From Tritrichomonas musculus (taxonomy: Eukaryota > Parabasalia > Tritrichomonadida > Tritrichomonadidae), in contig JAPFFF010000022.1 in assembly GCA_039105265.1 (NCBI GenBank), forward strand, positions 1,674,001-1,738,000: 64,000 bases of DNA, in the 5' to 3' direction. The notes beneath the pieces were generated by a model, which was not told where the DNA came from, made no database searches, and saw nothing but the letters and a program-made list of their open reading frames with translations. Made by a program: the position numbers and the translations under genes. Positions 27,872 through 39,407 of this stretch are shown here, one piece after another (position 1 is the first letter of the stretch; every line of letters starts with the position of its first letter).

Positions 27872-29707
27872 CCCTTTTCCCGTGTAATTTGGCAATTGGC
27901 TTTTTGAGACTCTTCTCAAAATAGCCAAAACGACCGTTTATTGTTTTCAATTATGAACAAGGAGAACGTTTATTTATTTTTTATATTGCAAAATGACGAT
28001 CTAATTCGTGATGTTTTTATCAATGCGCAATGAAACTGAGATATGTTTCATTTATCATAATAAAGAATTGTTATATGGAATTTTAGAAAAATCTATGATT
28101 CTAAGTTTATAAGATATTCAGAAATACAAATATCAGTAGAACTATTTTACATCATCTCTTCAAATCCTTTCTAGAATTGATATTTGAATACATATATTTG
28201 ACAATCTTTATTTTTCATTAAAACACGCACATTTCGATTGTAATTATAATTACCAAAAAAGACGTATTTCATGATAATTAGCAAAATTTAACATTACTAT
28301 ATCATTTAAAATATAATATTTCAGTAACAAGCTAAAAGTCCAAAATAGGTACATCTAAATTTATATATAATTTCAGTTTTTCAAATAAGTTTTAAATATC
28401 ACAGGCCAATACTTTCTAAAGTTGAATTAGATTGAAAGATAAATAAATTAAACGTATATCAAACATTGCTGTCTTTTGTTAATATTCAATCTTTTATAAA
28501 TTTTGATTATTTCTTATAAAATCTCAATATAAGCGTTTATTGTATAAAAATAATATGCCCTGAATATAATTCAACATAATTACTAGCAAATTGAGGAGAA
28601 AAAATTGCACTACTTATATTTGGAAATTTTATTTAATAAAAATATTTTTATCTTAAACTCAATTGGACAAGTATTTTAATCTGTCATACAAAGCTCTTAA
28701 AAATATTAATAATAATAATAATAAAAAAGAGTAAAAAATTTTATTGTTTAATACTTAATATTAAGTAATGTCCTAAGAAATTTCAAAAGTAATTTGTTTA
28801 AATTAACAGAAATTAATAAATCAGTCAAGCAATATAGAGATTAAGTGAATTCATTTGTAATATCTGCCCTTTTTAAAAAATATACTTTCAAAAATTATTG
28901 AGTTTTAATAAAAGTAATTACTTTTATTGCAACTTGAATCAAACAAATTTATAATAAATTAGAATAATAACTAAATTATTTAATATAAATTGTTTTAATT
29001 TCCTATGTCAGTAAAAAAATTGTCATTCTGTAATATCATTAAAGCGATTAATTTGATTTTTAAAGTGTTGGGAAAACATAATAAAAGACTAAAACCTTAT
29101 TGAAATATCGGCTATCTCTGAAAATAATGATAGTTTATCAATTTGACTGAAAATAATTCAGACAATTTGAAATAAAACGATATTTGAAAACTATACCATT
29201 GAAATTAACTTAAATTCATTGAAATTATTATAATTTTGTTTTTATAAATAAATTGCTAAAAAATGATGATTTCATTTTTTAAAATTGTTTCTTGCAACTA
29301 ATTGTTATCCATGTTGATGATTAGTTTATTGATCCTTGTTTATAAATTACGATTTTTTCGAGTTAACATAATAATACATTGTTCAGCATTAATTACTTCA
29401 TTAAATAATAATATGAAACAAATATAAGAAAACATCTTCCAATATTTAATTATCAATCCTTGTTAATAAATTACAATTTCTTCGAGTTATGTAATATTTG
29501 ATATAAGGACCTCTTTTTATGCACAATGGAAGATCTGATAGAAGATCCTGCAAAGTTTCCTTTTATTGATTTGTCTGGCCATGGACAATAAAGTATTCAA
29601 TTTTTTTTAAAGAAAAAAAAAAACATGTCACTTTTTATTTTTTTACTTATACCAACTTTTTAAATTATTATTCAAAAAGCCAATTGCCAAATTACACGGG
29701 AAAAGGG
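27872..29707. mobile_element. TA-flanked, CCC-ended inverted-repeat element T2
   Basis: The first 36 bases (CCCTTTTCCCGTGTAATTTG at the tip) and the last 36 bases are exact inverted copies, and TA flanks both ends (27870-27871, 29708-29709). This is the layout of a Tc1/mariner-type DNA transposon. The 1.84 kb interior is AT-rich without a transposase-sized frame. The perfect terminal repeats against a frameless interior suggest a non-autonomous copy moved in trans. Confidence 0.78.
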
Positions 29708-30145
29708 TATTGTTTTATCATATTATTAACATATTTAAAAATAGCATGAAAGTGCTTATTTCAAATCTTATAAAATGCATAATGAGAAAAAAATGTTTTT
29801 TTAAGAAAAAATCAATTTAAAGATGAATGAGTCGACAAAAGTTTTTAGTTTTTTTATATGTTCTTAATTTTTTTATTTATTAGAAAATAAAATAAAAAAA
29901 AGGCCATGTTTTTTCGAGTGGATTTGGAGATCTTATATGATGTTATCAATTTTTTGTATAGTTCATATCATTGATGATATGAATTTTATAATTGACCAAT
30001 AAAGATGAAATTTTTTTGACCAAAAAGGTTAATTTATTTTTTTATAGTATTTCTTCCAAAGACACAAATAAACTCAACAAAATAACTAAATAAGAGTAGT
30101 TTACAAAACAATTCTTAGGTATATCCCAGCGCAACGAGGAAAAGT
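29708..30145. other. Gene-free AT-rich DNA
   Basis: No gene. A short inverted match exists between AGGCCATGTTTTTTCGAGTG (29901) and the region at 33171-33196. The segment from 30075 to 30115 is a diverged direct copy of part of the foldback arm that follows. Confidence 0.45.
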
Positions 30146-30429
30146 AAACCATGCAAAGATTATTCATTTTTAATATTTTTTCCTAAAACTCAAGTAAATT
30201 CGCCAAATTTACTAAATAAAAGCGATTTACAAAATAATTCTTTTATTAATTCCAGTATGTTTTATTTTTCTTATAAATAAATAAATTATCGATAGTTTTT
30301 TCATCATGTCAAATAGGTGCTGGAATTTGTACGATAGTTATTTTGTAAATCGCTTTTATTTAGTAAATTTGGCGAATTTGCTTGAGTTTTAGGAAAAAAT
30401 ATTAAAAATGAATAATCTTTGCTTGGTTT
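30146..30429. mobile_element. Foldback element with 92 bp arms
   Basis: The arms 30146-30237 and 30338-30429 are inverted copies with two mismatches by eye over 92 bases, around a 100 bp spacer. The arm tips begin AAACCATGCAAAG and AAACCAAGCAAAG. There is no coding capacity. This is either a miniature inverted-repeat element or a recent inverted duplication. Confidence 0.8.
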
Positions 30430-30677
30430 GCTTATCCACGATGCTTTATAATAAACAATAAAAGTGGAAAAAGTGATTTGAACGAATTGAGAATAGAATT
30501 TTTAATATAAATATGAAGAAAATTGGAAAACAATTTCCTTCATAAACTAATAATTTTCAAAATTTTGAAATTCGCCTTTTAGGTAAAAAAAAATTCGCCT
30601 TTTAGGTTAAAATAATTCATATCACTTGTGATATGAATATAAAAAATGATAAATTTCGAGTTCTTCCTCATGAAATA
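30430..30677. other. Gene-free AT-rich DNA
   Basis: No gene. TTCGCCTTTTAGGT is directly repeated at about 30571 and 30595, and the dyad ATTCATATCAC / GTGATATGAAT lies at about 30614-30640. Confidence 0.5.
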
Positions 30678-33040
30678 CCCATATTTATAAACGTCCATCT
30701 AAAATCGCAGAAGAGAACTCTGACACGATTTTTAAGTTACAAAAAAGCCTTCATATTTTATATTTTACAACAAATAAGTATAATAATAATATGTTATAAA
30801 ATATATATTAAATATAAGTAATTTTATATTTTATAAATATCGATTGTTTTTTAGAGATATAAATAGATTTATGTTTAATTCAATTATTCACTTGAATTTA
30901 AATACTCACAATTTTTTCTGAATAAAAAATTTATCGTCGTAAAATTTATTCAAATTGGTGACAATTCTTTTTTCTCCTCTCAATTTAATAAAATTTTGTG
31001 TGATGGTTACATTTTTTGTCCGTTTAATTTTTAGTTGGAGTGCAAAAAGTCATATATCCACTTTATCAATCTCAAAACAAAATTTATCATCATCTTAGTT
31101 ATTAATAGATGAAGCTATATTCTTATTTTTATCCAAAAATTTGAATTTTGGAACATCAAATTTGTAAATATCTTTTGATGTTCACAAGATACAACCATAC
31201 TTACTCTTCCAAAAATTACTTTCATTCCTCACTCTATAAGAATATCACGGTAAAAAGCGAATTTAAAAATTAGTTCACAAAAAGTTTCACTTTTTCAAGT
31301 AATATTTGCAATTTTTTAAGGCAAAACTTGGTAAATCTTTATTTTTGAACTTTTTGGATTTTTTACTCTCAATTTTTTTGAATGCTTATTTGTCATAATA
31401 TCTTTATAATTTTACTATTTAAGAAGTAAGTAATCGAGGTTTTTATACCAATAAACACCATTTCACAGCATTACAGGCATTATATGCTCAATAATGAAGA
31501 AGAAAAATAAACTTCGAATTGCAATTTCCAATTTTTATTAAAATCGTTGTCTAAATTTCCCTTATTTCCTGCTTTTAAGAGCATAATGCTGGTATTACCG
31601 ATCCAATAAAAAAAATTGAGAGCAAAAGATGAAAAAGAAACCAATATTTAGCTTCAAATTTTGAAGAGATATATATTATCACAATTCTCACAAAAAGAAC
31701 ACAAATATGTCAAATGCGCTTTCACTCTTGGCTAATAAACCTGATAATTGTATTTTATCACAAAATTGGTGCAAAACGATATATTTTTTTGCTCATTAAA
31801 CACAAATAATTGCTTTTCTTATTCAATGCATATACTCATAGTTTATGCTAGATGAAATACTGCATATTTTAATGCATCTAAATTTTCTCGCCCAAAGAAA
31901 TGCTAATTATTATTTCATGATTTTTTTTTCTCAACAGAAAAATCTTAATAAATTCTATTTATGTATATTAAAATATTTATAGTTTCTTCTTTTAGTATTT
32001 TATTTACTTATTTTCATGCTTTTTAGCTTTTTTAAAATAATCCAAATTGAGAGGAAAAAATCTAAAAAGTTCAACTATTTGTGAACAAATATACAAAGAA
32101 AAAAATTGAGGGGAAAAAATCTAAAAAGTTCAAAAAAAAATATTTACCCAAAACTTTAATATATTTTGTTTATATTGGTATATTTAGAATTTTCATCAGA
32201 TGCTCCATATGATGCAATAGTCAAATAGAAAATTTATTTTTGGTCCGTTATTTATCAAACCAAATTCCTTATTTTTGGAAAATAAATATGTAGTTATCTT
32301 TAAAATATATAAATATTGCTATTTTATATATTTTTTTGTTTTAGAAAAGCTTTCTTAGGCTTATTTTGAACAATTCATTTTGAGAAGAAAAAAAGAAATT
32401 TGACCAAAAAAGCATTGAAAAAGTTAACCAATTCTTAGAAAATAAAAACTTAAAAAAAAAGAAAAAAGAAAAATTATACAATAAAGCATTATCAAATATA
32501 AATTTTTATTAAATGTTTGTTATATATTCAACTAAAAAGAGAGATTTAAGAAAAATCTCAAAAAAATGAAATATGCATGCCAAAAGGAACTTCAAATTAA
32601 GCATTATATGCTTAGATAGTGATCGTAAACCTAAAAACTTTTCAATTTTTGTATATTCGGTCGGTAATCGGTAGGATTTGGTTTCGCTGATCTGTCTATA
32701 TCTCGATTTTTTGGGCTTTGCTGAGTCGTCTATCGATATTCCGATTGCTTTTTTGATGATTTTTTGTTGATTTATGTATAAATCTGGCTGAAATAAGGAG
32801 ACTATATATGAAGGAATCTATTGACCAAATAAAAAGTGCCAATGATTTGATAGTAAATCAATAGAAAATCATTATAACAATTAGCAAATTAATTCAAAAA
32901 GTTATTTTTATTGAAAAAAATGAGATATTTCAAAGATGTAAATTCTTTTTTGAATTGCTTAATTAAAAGTGGATTTTTTCTGAAAAGTTAAGTGACAGAG
33001 GTCTCTTCTGCAATTTTAGACGGACGTTTATAAATATGGG
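30678..33040. mobile_element. TA-flanked, CCC-ended inverted-repeat element T3
   Basis: The left tip CCCATATTTATAAACGTCC at 30678 is matched in inverse at 33040, with similarity running about 48 bases and a few differences. TA flanks both ends (30676-30677 and 33041-33042). The interior has no transposase-sized frame. Another inverted pair inside it (about 31321-31380 and 32095-32157) suggests a further element nested in it. Confidence 0.72.
31321..32157. mobile_element. Possible nested inverted-repeat element T4 inside T3
   Basis: GAACTTTTTGGATTTTTTAC at about 31346 and the reverse of CTAAAAAGTTCAAAAAAAAA at about 32121 are parts of a roughly 58 base imperfect inverted pair. A third partial copy lies at 32043-32076. 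The ends are not sharp and no target duplication could be assigned. Confidence 0.4.
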
Positions 33041-33358
33041 TATTAATTACTTATATAATTATATTTAAAAATAATATAATTAAAAAAATAATAAAAAATA
33101 GTTTTTTGAATTAAGATAACCAGATTAGAATTCAATTTTTAACAAAAAAATAATTTATTTTTATCTTAAATTCCACTCGAAAAATATGTCATTTTTATAT
33201 TATATTTATCATTAATACCATCATTAAAAAATTATATTTTGAAAGAAAAATGATCTGTCGAGTGGATAGAAGTTTCCATACCTTTCTTTTTACTTAAATT
33301 AAAAAAAAAAAACCTTTGATAAATATCGAACATAAATCCTTTAATAAAATTTTTTATA
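33041..33358. other. Gene-free AT-rich DNA between T3 and T5
   Basis: No gene. CCACTCGA at about 33173 and TCGAGTGG at about 33259 form a short inverted pair with further partial matches inside. Confidence 0.45.
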
Positions 33359-35204
33359 CCCATGTTTTCACCTTTGACTGTGAGTTTTTGACTTTTGAAA
33401 GGAAAAGTTAAATGTTTATTTCAAATATTTTCTATGAAACATATCATAAGTGATATCATTTTACCGATAATACTTTTTTCAGATATTCAAAACATGATCG
33501 TTACCAAAATGTTATATAACTTTTTTACTTCATTTTGCCTTTATTTTCATCAATTTAATCAATTTTAGAAACTCAAATTCTGGGATTATGAATATTAGAT
33601 GTTCCTCTATCATTTTATGAATTTAACTCAAATTCCTTAATCTTGTGATCAAATTTAATTTGTTGATTTTAAGACATATGAAAAAAATTAGATGGTATCA
33701 ATTTATATTAATATATATTGTTGGATGTGCTTTTCATTTAGCATACTTCAACGAAAATCTAATTTTTTCCCCTCAAAAAGTTGATTTTGATGCGTCTATT
33801 TTTTTGCAAAAAAATGATTTTAAATCCATTTAATCACTAAAATCTTTATATATAATTTAGCAAAGGCACTTAAGAAGCGCTAGAAAAAATGGAAATAATC
33901 ACTCCAATGAAAATCAACTTTTCGAAATATTGCTAAATTGATTTGATAAAAGTTACCAACTCTTGATGAATTTTATTTTTAAGATGAAAAATTGGACTTG
34001 AATATTTTATGTTATAAAATAATAATTACACAATAAACTACATTTTTAATAATTTTTTCTTGCCATTAAAGCAATAATCATTGATAGAGCAAAAAAGAGT
34101 GAAAATGATTAATTTTATTTGCTTACTTTATTGTTATTAAACCTCTTCAATACTAATTTTAAGAAATTGCTAATTTTATTTAGATTTATATTATTATCAT
34201 ATATTATATATTTTATAATAATAGAATACTACTTTTTATATAATAATCATAACAAGATATTGCATAAAAATAAATTTTTATTTTAATTTCTAAGTAGGCT
34301 TCAATTTTCAATGTTATTTCAAATCAATTCAACCGAAAAAGTTCCAACGCTCTTTATTATATTTTTTGCACTTCCACTTAGATCAGACTAATTTAGATAA
34401 TTTGAAGAATTATTATATAACGAAAATAAAAATTTTGATATAATTTTCTATTCAATTCAAAATAATGTATTAGAACTTATCTCAAATATTTTTTTTATTT
34501 TAATTATTCCATGAGAAATGATAAAAATTTGATTTTTATAAAAAGTTTTCAAAATTTGAAAAAATAAAAAATATCGGTGTGTATCTATCATTTTGATGTG
34601 TTTTTTGACCTTTTTGGGTAAGAAAATCACCATCTTTTTGACCTATTGAAATGACAAAATAATATTTGTAGATCTCAGTTTATTATTGAAACTTGAAAAT
34701 ACAGATATATTTTATAAAAAATAACTCATTTATTTGAAAATATGGATTATTTTTAATTGTTACAATTATGCATGGATTAGATATCAGAGAATTTAACAAA
34801 TATTTTAATCTCAAATTCATTTTTCCCCATTTCTATTAAATTATTTATTCCTTTTTATTGTATTAATTATATGTAAACATGTGTTACAAAAAATTATCTC
34901 TGATATCATTTATTTGAGTTCAATAGGATATCTTAAGGCCGATAATTCTCAATTTATCAATAAATATTTATTTTATAATAAATAAAAATACTTTTATTTA
35001 TTATAAAAATATGTTTTTAATAATCAAATAATTAAAATATTATGATTTAAATATTTAAATTGTATTCAAATTTACTTTGAAATTGTCTATTAATCCAAAA
35101 AATTCAAGAAATAAAATTATCACCAAATTTTCATTTCAAAATCCTAAACATTTGGTTTATCTTAAGCGTAATTTGAACAATGATAATTAAATATATTTAT
35201 CATT

Positions 35205-35652
35205 AGTAGTATATACGAGTCGGTTTCCGTTGGGGCCACGCTACGCTTAAGCCCACACGTCAACACGAACTCGTGATAAAAATAAAAAATAAAAATGATA
35301 AAAATAAAAAATAAAAATGATAAAAATAAAAATAAAAAAATAAAAAAAAATAAAAAAAATTTTTTCTTCAACTTGTTTTTTTCTTGAAGTACTACTAGGG
35401 ACCTAAACAACTACCTCGGGTCCCCACTACTACTAGGGACCTAAACAACTACCTCGGGTCCCCACTACTTGTTTTTTCTTGAAGTACTACTAGGGACCTA
35501 AACAACTACTAGGGACCTAAACAACTACTAGGGACCTAAACAACTACCTCGGGTCCCCACTACTTGTTGTTTCTTGAAGTACTACTAGGGACCTAAACAA
35601 CTACCTCGGGTCCCCACTACTACTAGGGACCTAAACAACTACCTCGGGTCCC
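35205..35652. repeat. Left terminal inverted repeat of element B
   Basis: The outer about 70 bp are unique (AGTAGTATATACGAGTCGG to GAACTCGTGAT). Then follow about 90 bp of A/T-rich ATAAAAATAAAA repeats, then tandem copies of TACTAGGGACCTAAACAACT and CTACCTCGGGTCCCCAC with CTTGTTTTTTCTTGAAG separators. The right repeat has the same three parts with slightly different copy order. TCATT precedes it. Confidence 0.92.
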
Positions 35653-35901
35653 TCATAGTCTATTTTGATGTTCAGCTATAGAGATACGTGCACCAATTGA
35701 CTTCAATAATAACTTAGCTTTTTCAATGTCTTCAAAGAGTTCTTTGTATGACTTGATTATATTTATCATTATATCGAATTGACTAGCTATTTTATCATCA
35801 TCTTCATTCATACATTTTCCAAATATCTTGTCTTTAATAACTTTAAATTTTGCATATAGAGCTTCTGCGTCATTATTCAGTCCGTTAATAGCGCTATTCA
35901 T
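35653..35901 (-). CDS. Small helical protein, MNS...LNN family
   Basis: 82 residues, helical throughout. It shares MNS...LNN, a central acidic DDD and a C-terminal FEDIEKAK helix with 17075-17338 of element D. Its stop lies at the inner edge of the terminal repeat. Function unknown. Confidence 0.6.
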   Translation of the reverse strand: MNSAINGLNNDAEALYAKFKVIKDKIFGKCMNEDDDKIASQFDIMINIIKSYKELFEDIEKAKLLLKSIGARISIAEHQNRL

Positions 35902-35941
35902 TTAAGACAAAAATAAAAAAATAACAATAAAATAAAAGAAG

Positions 35942-36199
35942 TTAAATTTTACTAAGTAGTTCGTCTATATGAGGTAGTTCAGTTTTTTCAGTTTGAACAC
36001 CTACATCTAGAAGTTCTTCTTTCTCTTCTTCTTTCTCTTCTTCTTCTTTCTCTTGATGTTCATAATAGTTTTTATACAAGTTTACTCGCTTTTTTTTCTT
36101 TGGAAACTTGATAACGTTTTTTTCTTTGTCATCGAGAGGATAATAAAGAGGTCCTTTATCATCAATTCCTTCAACAATGATTGTCCCCCACTTGCTCAT
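35942..36199 (-). CDS. SKWG-family protein
   Basis: 85 residues. MSKWGTIIVEG, YPLDDKEKNVIKFPKKKK matches the 19429-19770 protein of D. A Glu-rich middle leads to LLDVGVQTEKTELPHIDELL, which joins a GVQTE motif to one PHIDEL motif. TTTTCATTTTTATTTTTGTATG upstream fits a trichomonad initiator. Probably an adaptor or regulatory protein; no known domain. Confidence 0.68.
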   Translation of the reverse strand: MSKWGTIIVEGIDDKGPLYYPLDDKEKNVIKFPKKKKRVNLYKNYYEHQEKEEEEKEEEKEELLDVGVQTEKTELPHIDELLSKI

Positions 36200-36250
36200 A
36201 CAAAAATAAAAATGAAATGAAAATATTTAAATCATTCAAAAAGTGAGAAA

Positions 36251-36586
36251 ATGTCATTTGTACCGCTCAAAGGCTTTACTAACGACTATGAGATATTGAA
36301 TAGGTACCCCTTTACTATAAGACGTAAGAGTAATCATTTTATATGCAAAGATGCAAAACATATTAAGGGGTATATACGTGTATGTCTAAATGGCGACTAC
36401 TACTTGAAACATGTACTTATAGCAAGACAGTTCATACCTAATGATGACCCACAACATAAAATAGAGGTAGACCATATCAATAGGAATAGGGCTGACTACC
36501 ATCTAAGCAACTTAAGATGGATAACCCCAACTGATAGTAACTATAACAGGGATATGCCCAAAATTATAAATGCGAGGGCAGATTAA
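36251..36586 (+). CDS. HNH homing-endonuclease-like protein
   Basis: 111 residues. NDYEILNRYPF (NUMOD4-like) is followed by HVLIARQFIPNDDPQHK, VDHINRNRADYHLSNLRW and a final NYNR: the HNH_3 core, complete with the His pair and Asn. It is homologous to 20500-21216 in D but lacks that protein's N-terminal coil and C-terminal extension domains. It is oriented opposite to its neighbours, and its end overlaps the next gene's end by 23 bases. Likely a free-standing selfish or defensive nuclease. Confidence 0.75.
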   Translation: MSFVPLKGFTNDYEILNRYPFTIRRKSNHFICKDAKHIKGYIRVCLNGDYYLKHVLIARQFIPNDDPQHKIEVDHINRNRADYHLSNLRWITPTDSNYNRDMPKIINARAD

Positions 36587-36815
36587 CTATATATAGTTCT
36601 AAGAACTCCAAAGCAAAGTGTTCAATTCGACCTAAAAAATCAACATCATTATCTATCCTCATTATTTGAAGATGTTCAGGTTTGAAATACTGAGCTGATA
36701 ATTCTTTTATAGTCTTCATCAATTTTTTTCTTCTAGTTTCATCACTCTCTACACTATATTCATGGATGTTCGATAGAATTCTAACGAGGATATACATACG
36801 GTCTGATTGAGACAT
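36564..36815 (-). CDS. Small helical protein, family H (83 aa)
   Basis: Starts MSQSDRMYILVRILSN at 36815, 15 bases from the divergent protease start. That makes this start more likely than the longer one, which would overlap the protease. It shares helix order and the FALEFLE-type C-terminal helix with 19828-20082 and 19159-19395 of D. Unknown role. Confidence 0.6.
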   Translation of the reverse strand: MSQSDRMYILVRILSNIHEYSVESDETRRKKLMKTIKELSAQYFKPEHLQIMRIDNDVDFLGRIEHFALEFLELYIVNLPSHL

Positions 36816-36830
36816 TTTATAATGATAAAA

Positions 36831-38378
36831 ATGACAAGTGATAAAGGCACACAAACTAAACCTAACAATAAAATACAACTACTACAATGTACTTTTAAAT
36901 TTCGACCTAAACTAGTTGATAGAGATGTTGCAAGATTAACAAGAGGTTTGGGTCAAACTATATGGAAGTTCTCTAATAATCAAATAAATCTACAAAAATT
37001 ATATGAGACATATTTAAATACTAGTATAGCTTTTAAAGACGTACTTGAATTTGCTAATAGACTCAAGAGAGAGAGACCAAAAGCAAAATTTACAGGTTGT
37101 GTTTTTGCAATTAAGAAAAATCAAGATGATAAAGATGAACATGGACATTACATAACAGTATTAAAGCCATATCAATATACTCTCCAGGAATCAACAACAG
37201 GTATATTAACAGAGATAAAATTACATTATGATATTATCAACATAAGGATATCTCGAATGAAGACTGAGGAGGAAAAACAAGCAGCTAGAGAACTGAGAGA
37301 GCAGATGAAAGAAAGAACATTGAAAAGTGATAAGAAAGAATATAAAACTAGAGGTATTCAAACAGATGATATACCAGAATTGGCTCCATTACCCAGACCT
37401 CCAACTTTAAATCGAAATGATTATCATCTTAACCTTAGGAAAATCGGTAGGAACCGACCCACAAATGTTGAGCCACCAACAAGGGACCAAAATCAAAACA
37501 GAATTCAACTTTTACTTCAAAGTAGTACAAATTTAGACGAGGATGATAGACCTAAGAAAAAATCAAAACAACCTAAGACAAAATCAAAACGACCTCGTTC
37601 ACCTTCACCTCCACCTCCACCACCTCCTCCTCCTTCATCACCACCTCCACAGTTTCCATCATCACATACCTCTCGAGGTACTAGTCCTCCTCCAAGACAA
37701 CCCCGTATGACACCACAGAAGACAGGAGAGTATACAGTAGACCAAAGACGTCATAAAATTCATGATTGGAGGAGTTTAGTCAATGATGAAAATATAGAAG
37801 AAGATGTTATTGATGACTACTTGAAACTTCTATATAACAAAGGAAAGAGATTGAATAAACAACCTGGTCAAAATGAGGCAGAGTTTGATAAAAAGAAAAT
37901 ATTGGTTTTACCTACTGCATTTTATACCCTCCTTTCTAGAGCATATGAGACTAATGATATGGAAAAAATACATGAACTGATGAAAAGTCCTATCTCAGGT
38001 AAACAGTCATTTTCACATTTCGATAAAGTATTTGTCCCCATTTGTTCAGATGGAGAACATTGGGTTTTATGTATTGTTCGATATTCAAAGAAAATAATCG
38101 AATGCTATGACTCTGAGAATAAGTCAATGGCACCAGAGGTAAAGACACTTAATAAGTGGATCAATATTTCAGGAACAGGTAAGTTAAAAGCAAAATATTA
38201 TGATGTACCTAGTCAAAGGAATAACAAGGATTGTGGAGTGTTTCTAATGGAATCTTGTCGTACCTTTTTGCATGAAGGAAATGGTAAGTTTAAACAACGC
38301 AATATGCCAGATATTAGAAAGAGAATACTTCGAGAACTTCAAAACAATGAATTAGAAACAGATGTTGTATATAAATAA
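36831..38378 (+). CDS. Ulp1/adenain-like cysteine protease with long N-terminal extension
   Basis: 515 residues from MTSDKGTQTK at 36831. The C-terminal 150 residues hold the C48-type catalytic pattern: His in GEHWVL (about 409), Asp in CYDSEN (about 424), Gln in VPSQRNNK (about 461) and Cys in DCGVF (about 468). The middle has a proline-rich stretch (about 257-293) and basic segments. KGTQT at the very N-terminus and RGIQTDD near residue 178 are QT motifs shared with other proteins of this element. In Polintons this protease is expected to process virion proteins. It heads the rightward virion gene series. Confidence 0.85.
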   Translation: MTSDKGTQTKPNNKIQLLQCTFKFRPKLVDRDVARLTRGLGQTIWKFSNNQINLQKLYETYLNTSIAFKDVLEFANRLKRERPKAKFTGCVFAIKKNQDDKDEHGHYITVLKPYQYTLQESTTGILTEIKLHYDIINIRISRMKTEEEKQAARELREQMKERTLKSDKKEYKTRGIQTDDIPELAPLPRPPTLNRNDYHLNLRKIGRNRPTNVEPPTRDQNQNRIQLLLQSSTNLDEDDRPKKKSKQPKTKSKRPRSPSPPPPPPPPPSSPPPQFPSSHTSRGTSPPPRQPRMTPQKTGEYTVDQRRHKIHDWRSLVNDENIEEDVIDDYLKLLYNKGKRLNKQPGQNEAEFDKKKILVLPTAFYTLLSRAYETNDMEKIHELMKSPISGKQSFSHFDKVFVPICSDGEHWVLCIVRYSKKIIECYDSENKSMAPEVKTLNKWINISGTGKLKAKYYDVPSQRNNKDCGVFLMESCRTFLHEGNGKFKQRNMPDIRKRILRELQNNELETDVVYK

Positions 38379-38399
38379 AGACTTTTTATTCAACTCGAA

Positions 38400-39401
38400 A
38401 TGGAATTACCACCAAGTGTTAAAACTCTTTATCCTAATCGAGATAATATAGTTAATGATGGTAATACACCTCTTCCAATCGAAACAGCCTACTTCCTTGA
38501 GGATGCTCAACATGATAAAGCTAAGTTTAATAGGTATTGGTTTAATTTCCCACCAGAATGGTCAACTGCAAACAAAGGGGAATCTATTGTTGGCGTTCGT
38601 TCAGCACATATCATTAAGAGACGACGCAAAATGGAAGTAGAGATTGAAATATATAAGATACATAAGAAAACATATGAGTTTGTCTGTGGTGGAACATGGG
38701 ATGATGGAACACTAAAAGAAGACTATATAACTGGTACTAATCATGAATATGGATTCTTCAAAGTCATTGATTGGGTGTCAATCGATGGAGATTTACGTGG
38801 ATTTTTTGATGCAGTTAATCATGCATTCAAGTCATACATTAAAACTTCTTCATTAGACAAATTTGTTCAAAATGATGACAATATACAGGATAGAGATATA
38901 CAAACAGATGGATATTATGATAAAAATGGTTTTCATGAAATTATTTATACAGAAAGAAATAAAGCAGAGAATCATAAATACTACTATACTAACAGTAAGA
39001 ATGAACAAGATTGGGAGTATACCGCACCATATATGAACTTTTTCAAACTTAAATCCTGGAATGATGATTTTGCAGATGTGTTTAATATAGGTAATGGCAT
39101 ATTTCAAAATAAACCAGAAAAATATCAAACATGGAGTAAGGAATTAATATTCGATAATATATGGGACAGACAATCATGCAAAATATATTCATCGATAGGT
39201 GAACAAGCATTACATAATTATATAGGAAATAGCGATGTTGAATATAGTCCTATTAAATACTTCAAGTTAAACTCAATGGACCAAAGGTTTTGGATAGACT
39301 TCTATAGTGATGTTCATTATTATTGTCCAACCAAACTACCTCCAAATGATTCATTTGTTATCGAAATGCAATTCCTTCAATATGATAAGATGTTTATTTA
39401 A
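38400..39401 (+). CDS. Conserved Maverick protein upstream of integrase (333 aa)
   Basis: Homologue of the 445 aa protein of element A (14241-15578), sharing PLPIET, FPPEW and the C-terminal IKYFKLN...FWIDFY...FLQ blocks. DRDIQTDGYY near residue 165 carries another QT motif. It lies 21 bases after the protease and 6 bases before the integrase, so the three may be transcribed together or have very compact promoters. Structural role suspected. Confidence 0.72.
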   Translation: MELPPSVKTLYPNRDNIVNDGNTPLPIETAYFLEDAQHDKAKFNRYWFNFPPEWSTANKGESIVGVRSAHIIKRRRKMEVEIEIYKIHKKTYEFVCGGTWDDGTLKEDYITGTNHEYGFFKVIDWVSIDGDLRGFFDAVNHAFKSYIKTSSLDKFVQNDDNIQDRDIQTDGYYDKNGFHEIIYTERNKAENHKYYYTNSKNEQDWEYTAPYMNFFKLKSWNDDFADVFNIGNGIFQNKPEKYQTWSKELIFDNIWDRQSCKIYSSIGEQALHNYIGNSDVEYSPIKYFKLNSMDQRFWIDFYSDVHYYCPTKLPPNDSFVIEMQFLQYDKMFI

Positions 39402-39407
39402 AAATAA

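Noticed and set aside
30633-30821. 62 aa frame across the left end of T3
   Set aside because: Spans a transposon boundary and has random-looking composition.
27632-33285. Large outer transposon suggested by the inverted 15-mer AAAGGTATGGAAACT
   Set aside because: Similarity does not extend beyond about 15 bases and no consistent target duplication was found.
33645-33833. 62 aa frame with hydrophobic stretch
   Set aside because: Isolated in decayed DNA within T5, no homologue in the window, no initiator-like motif recognised.
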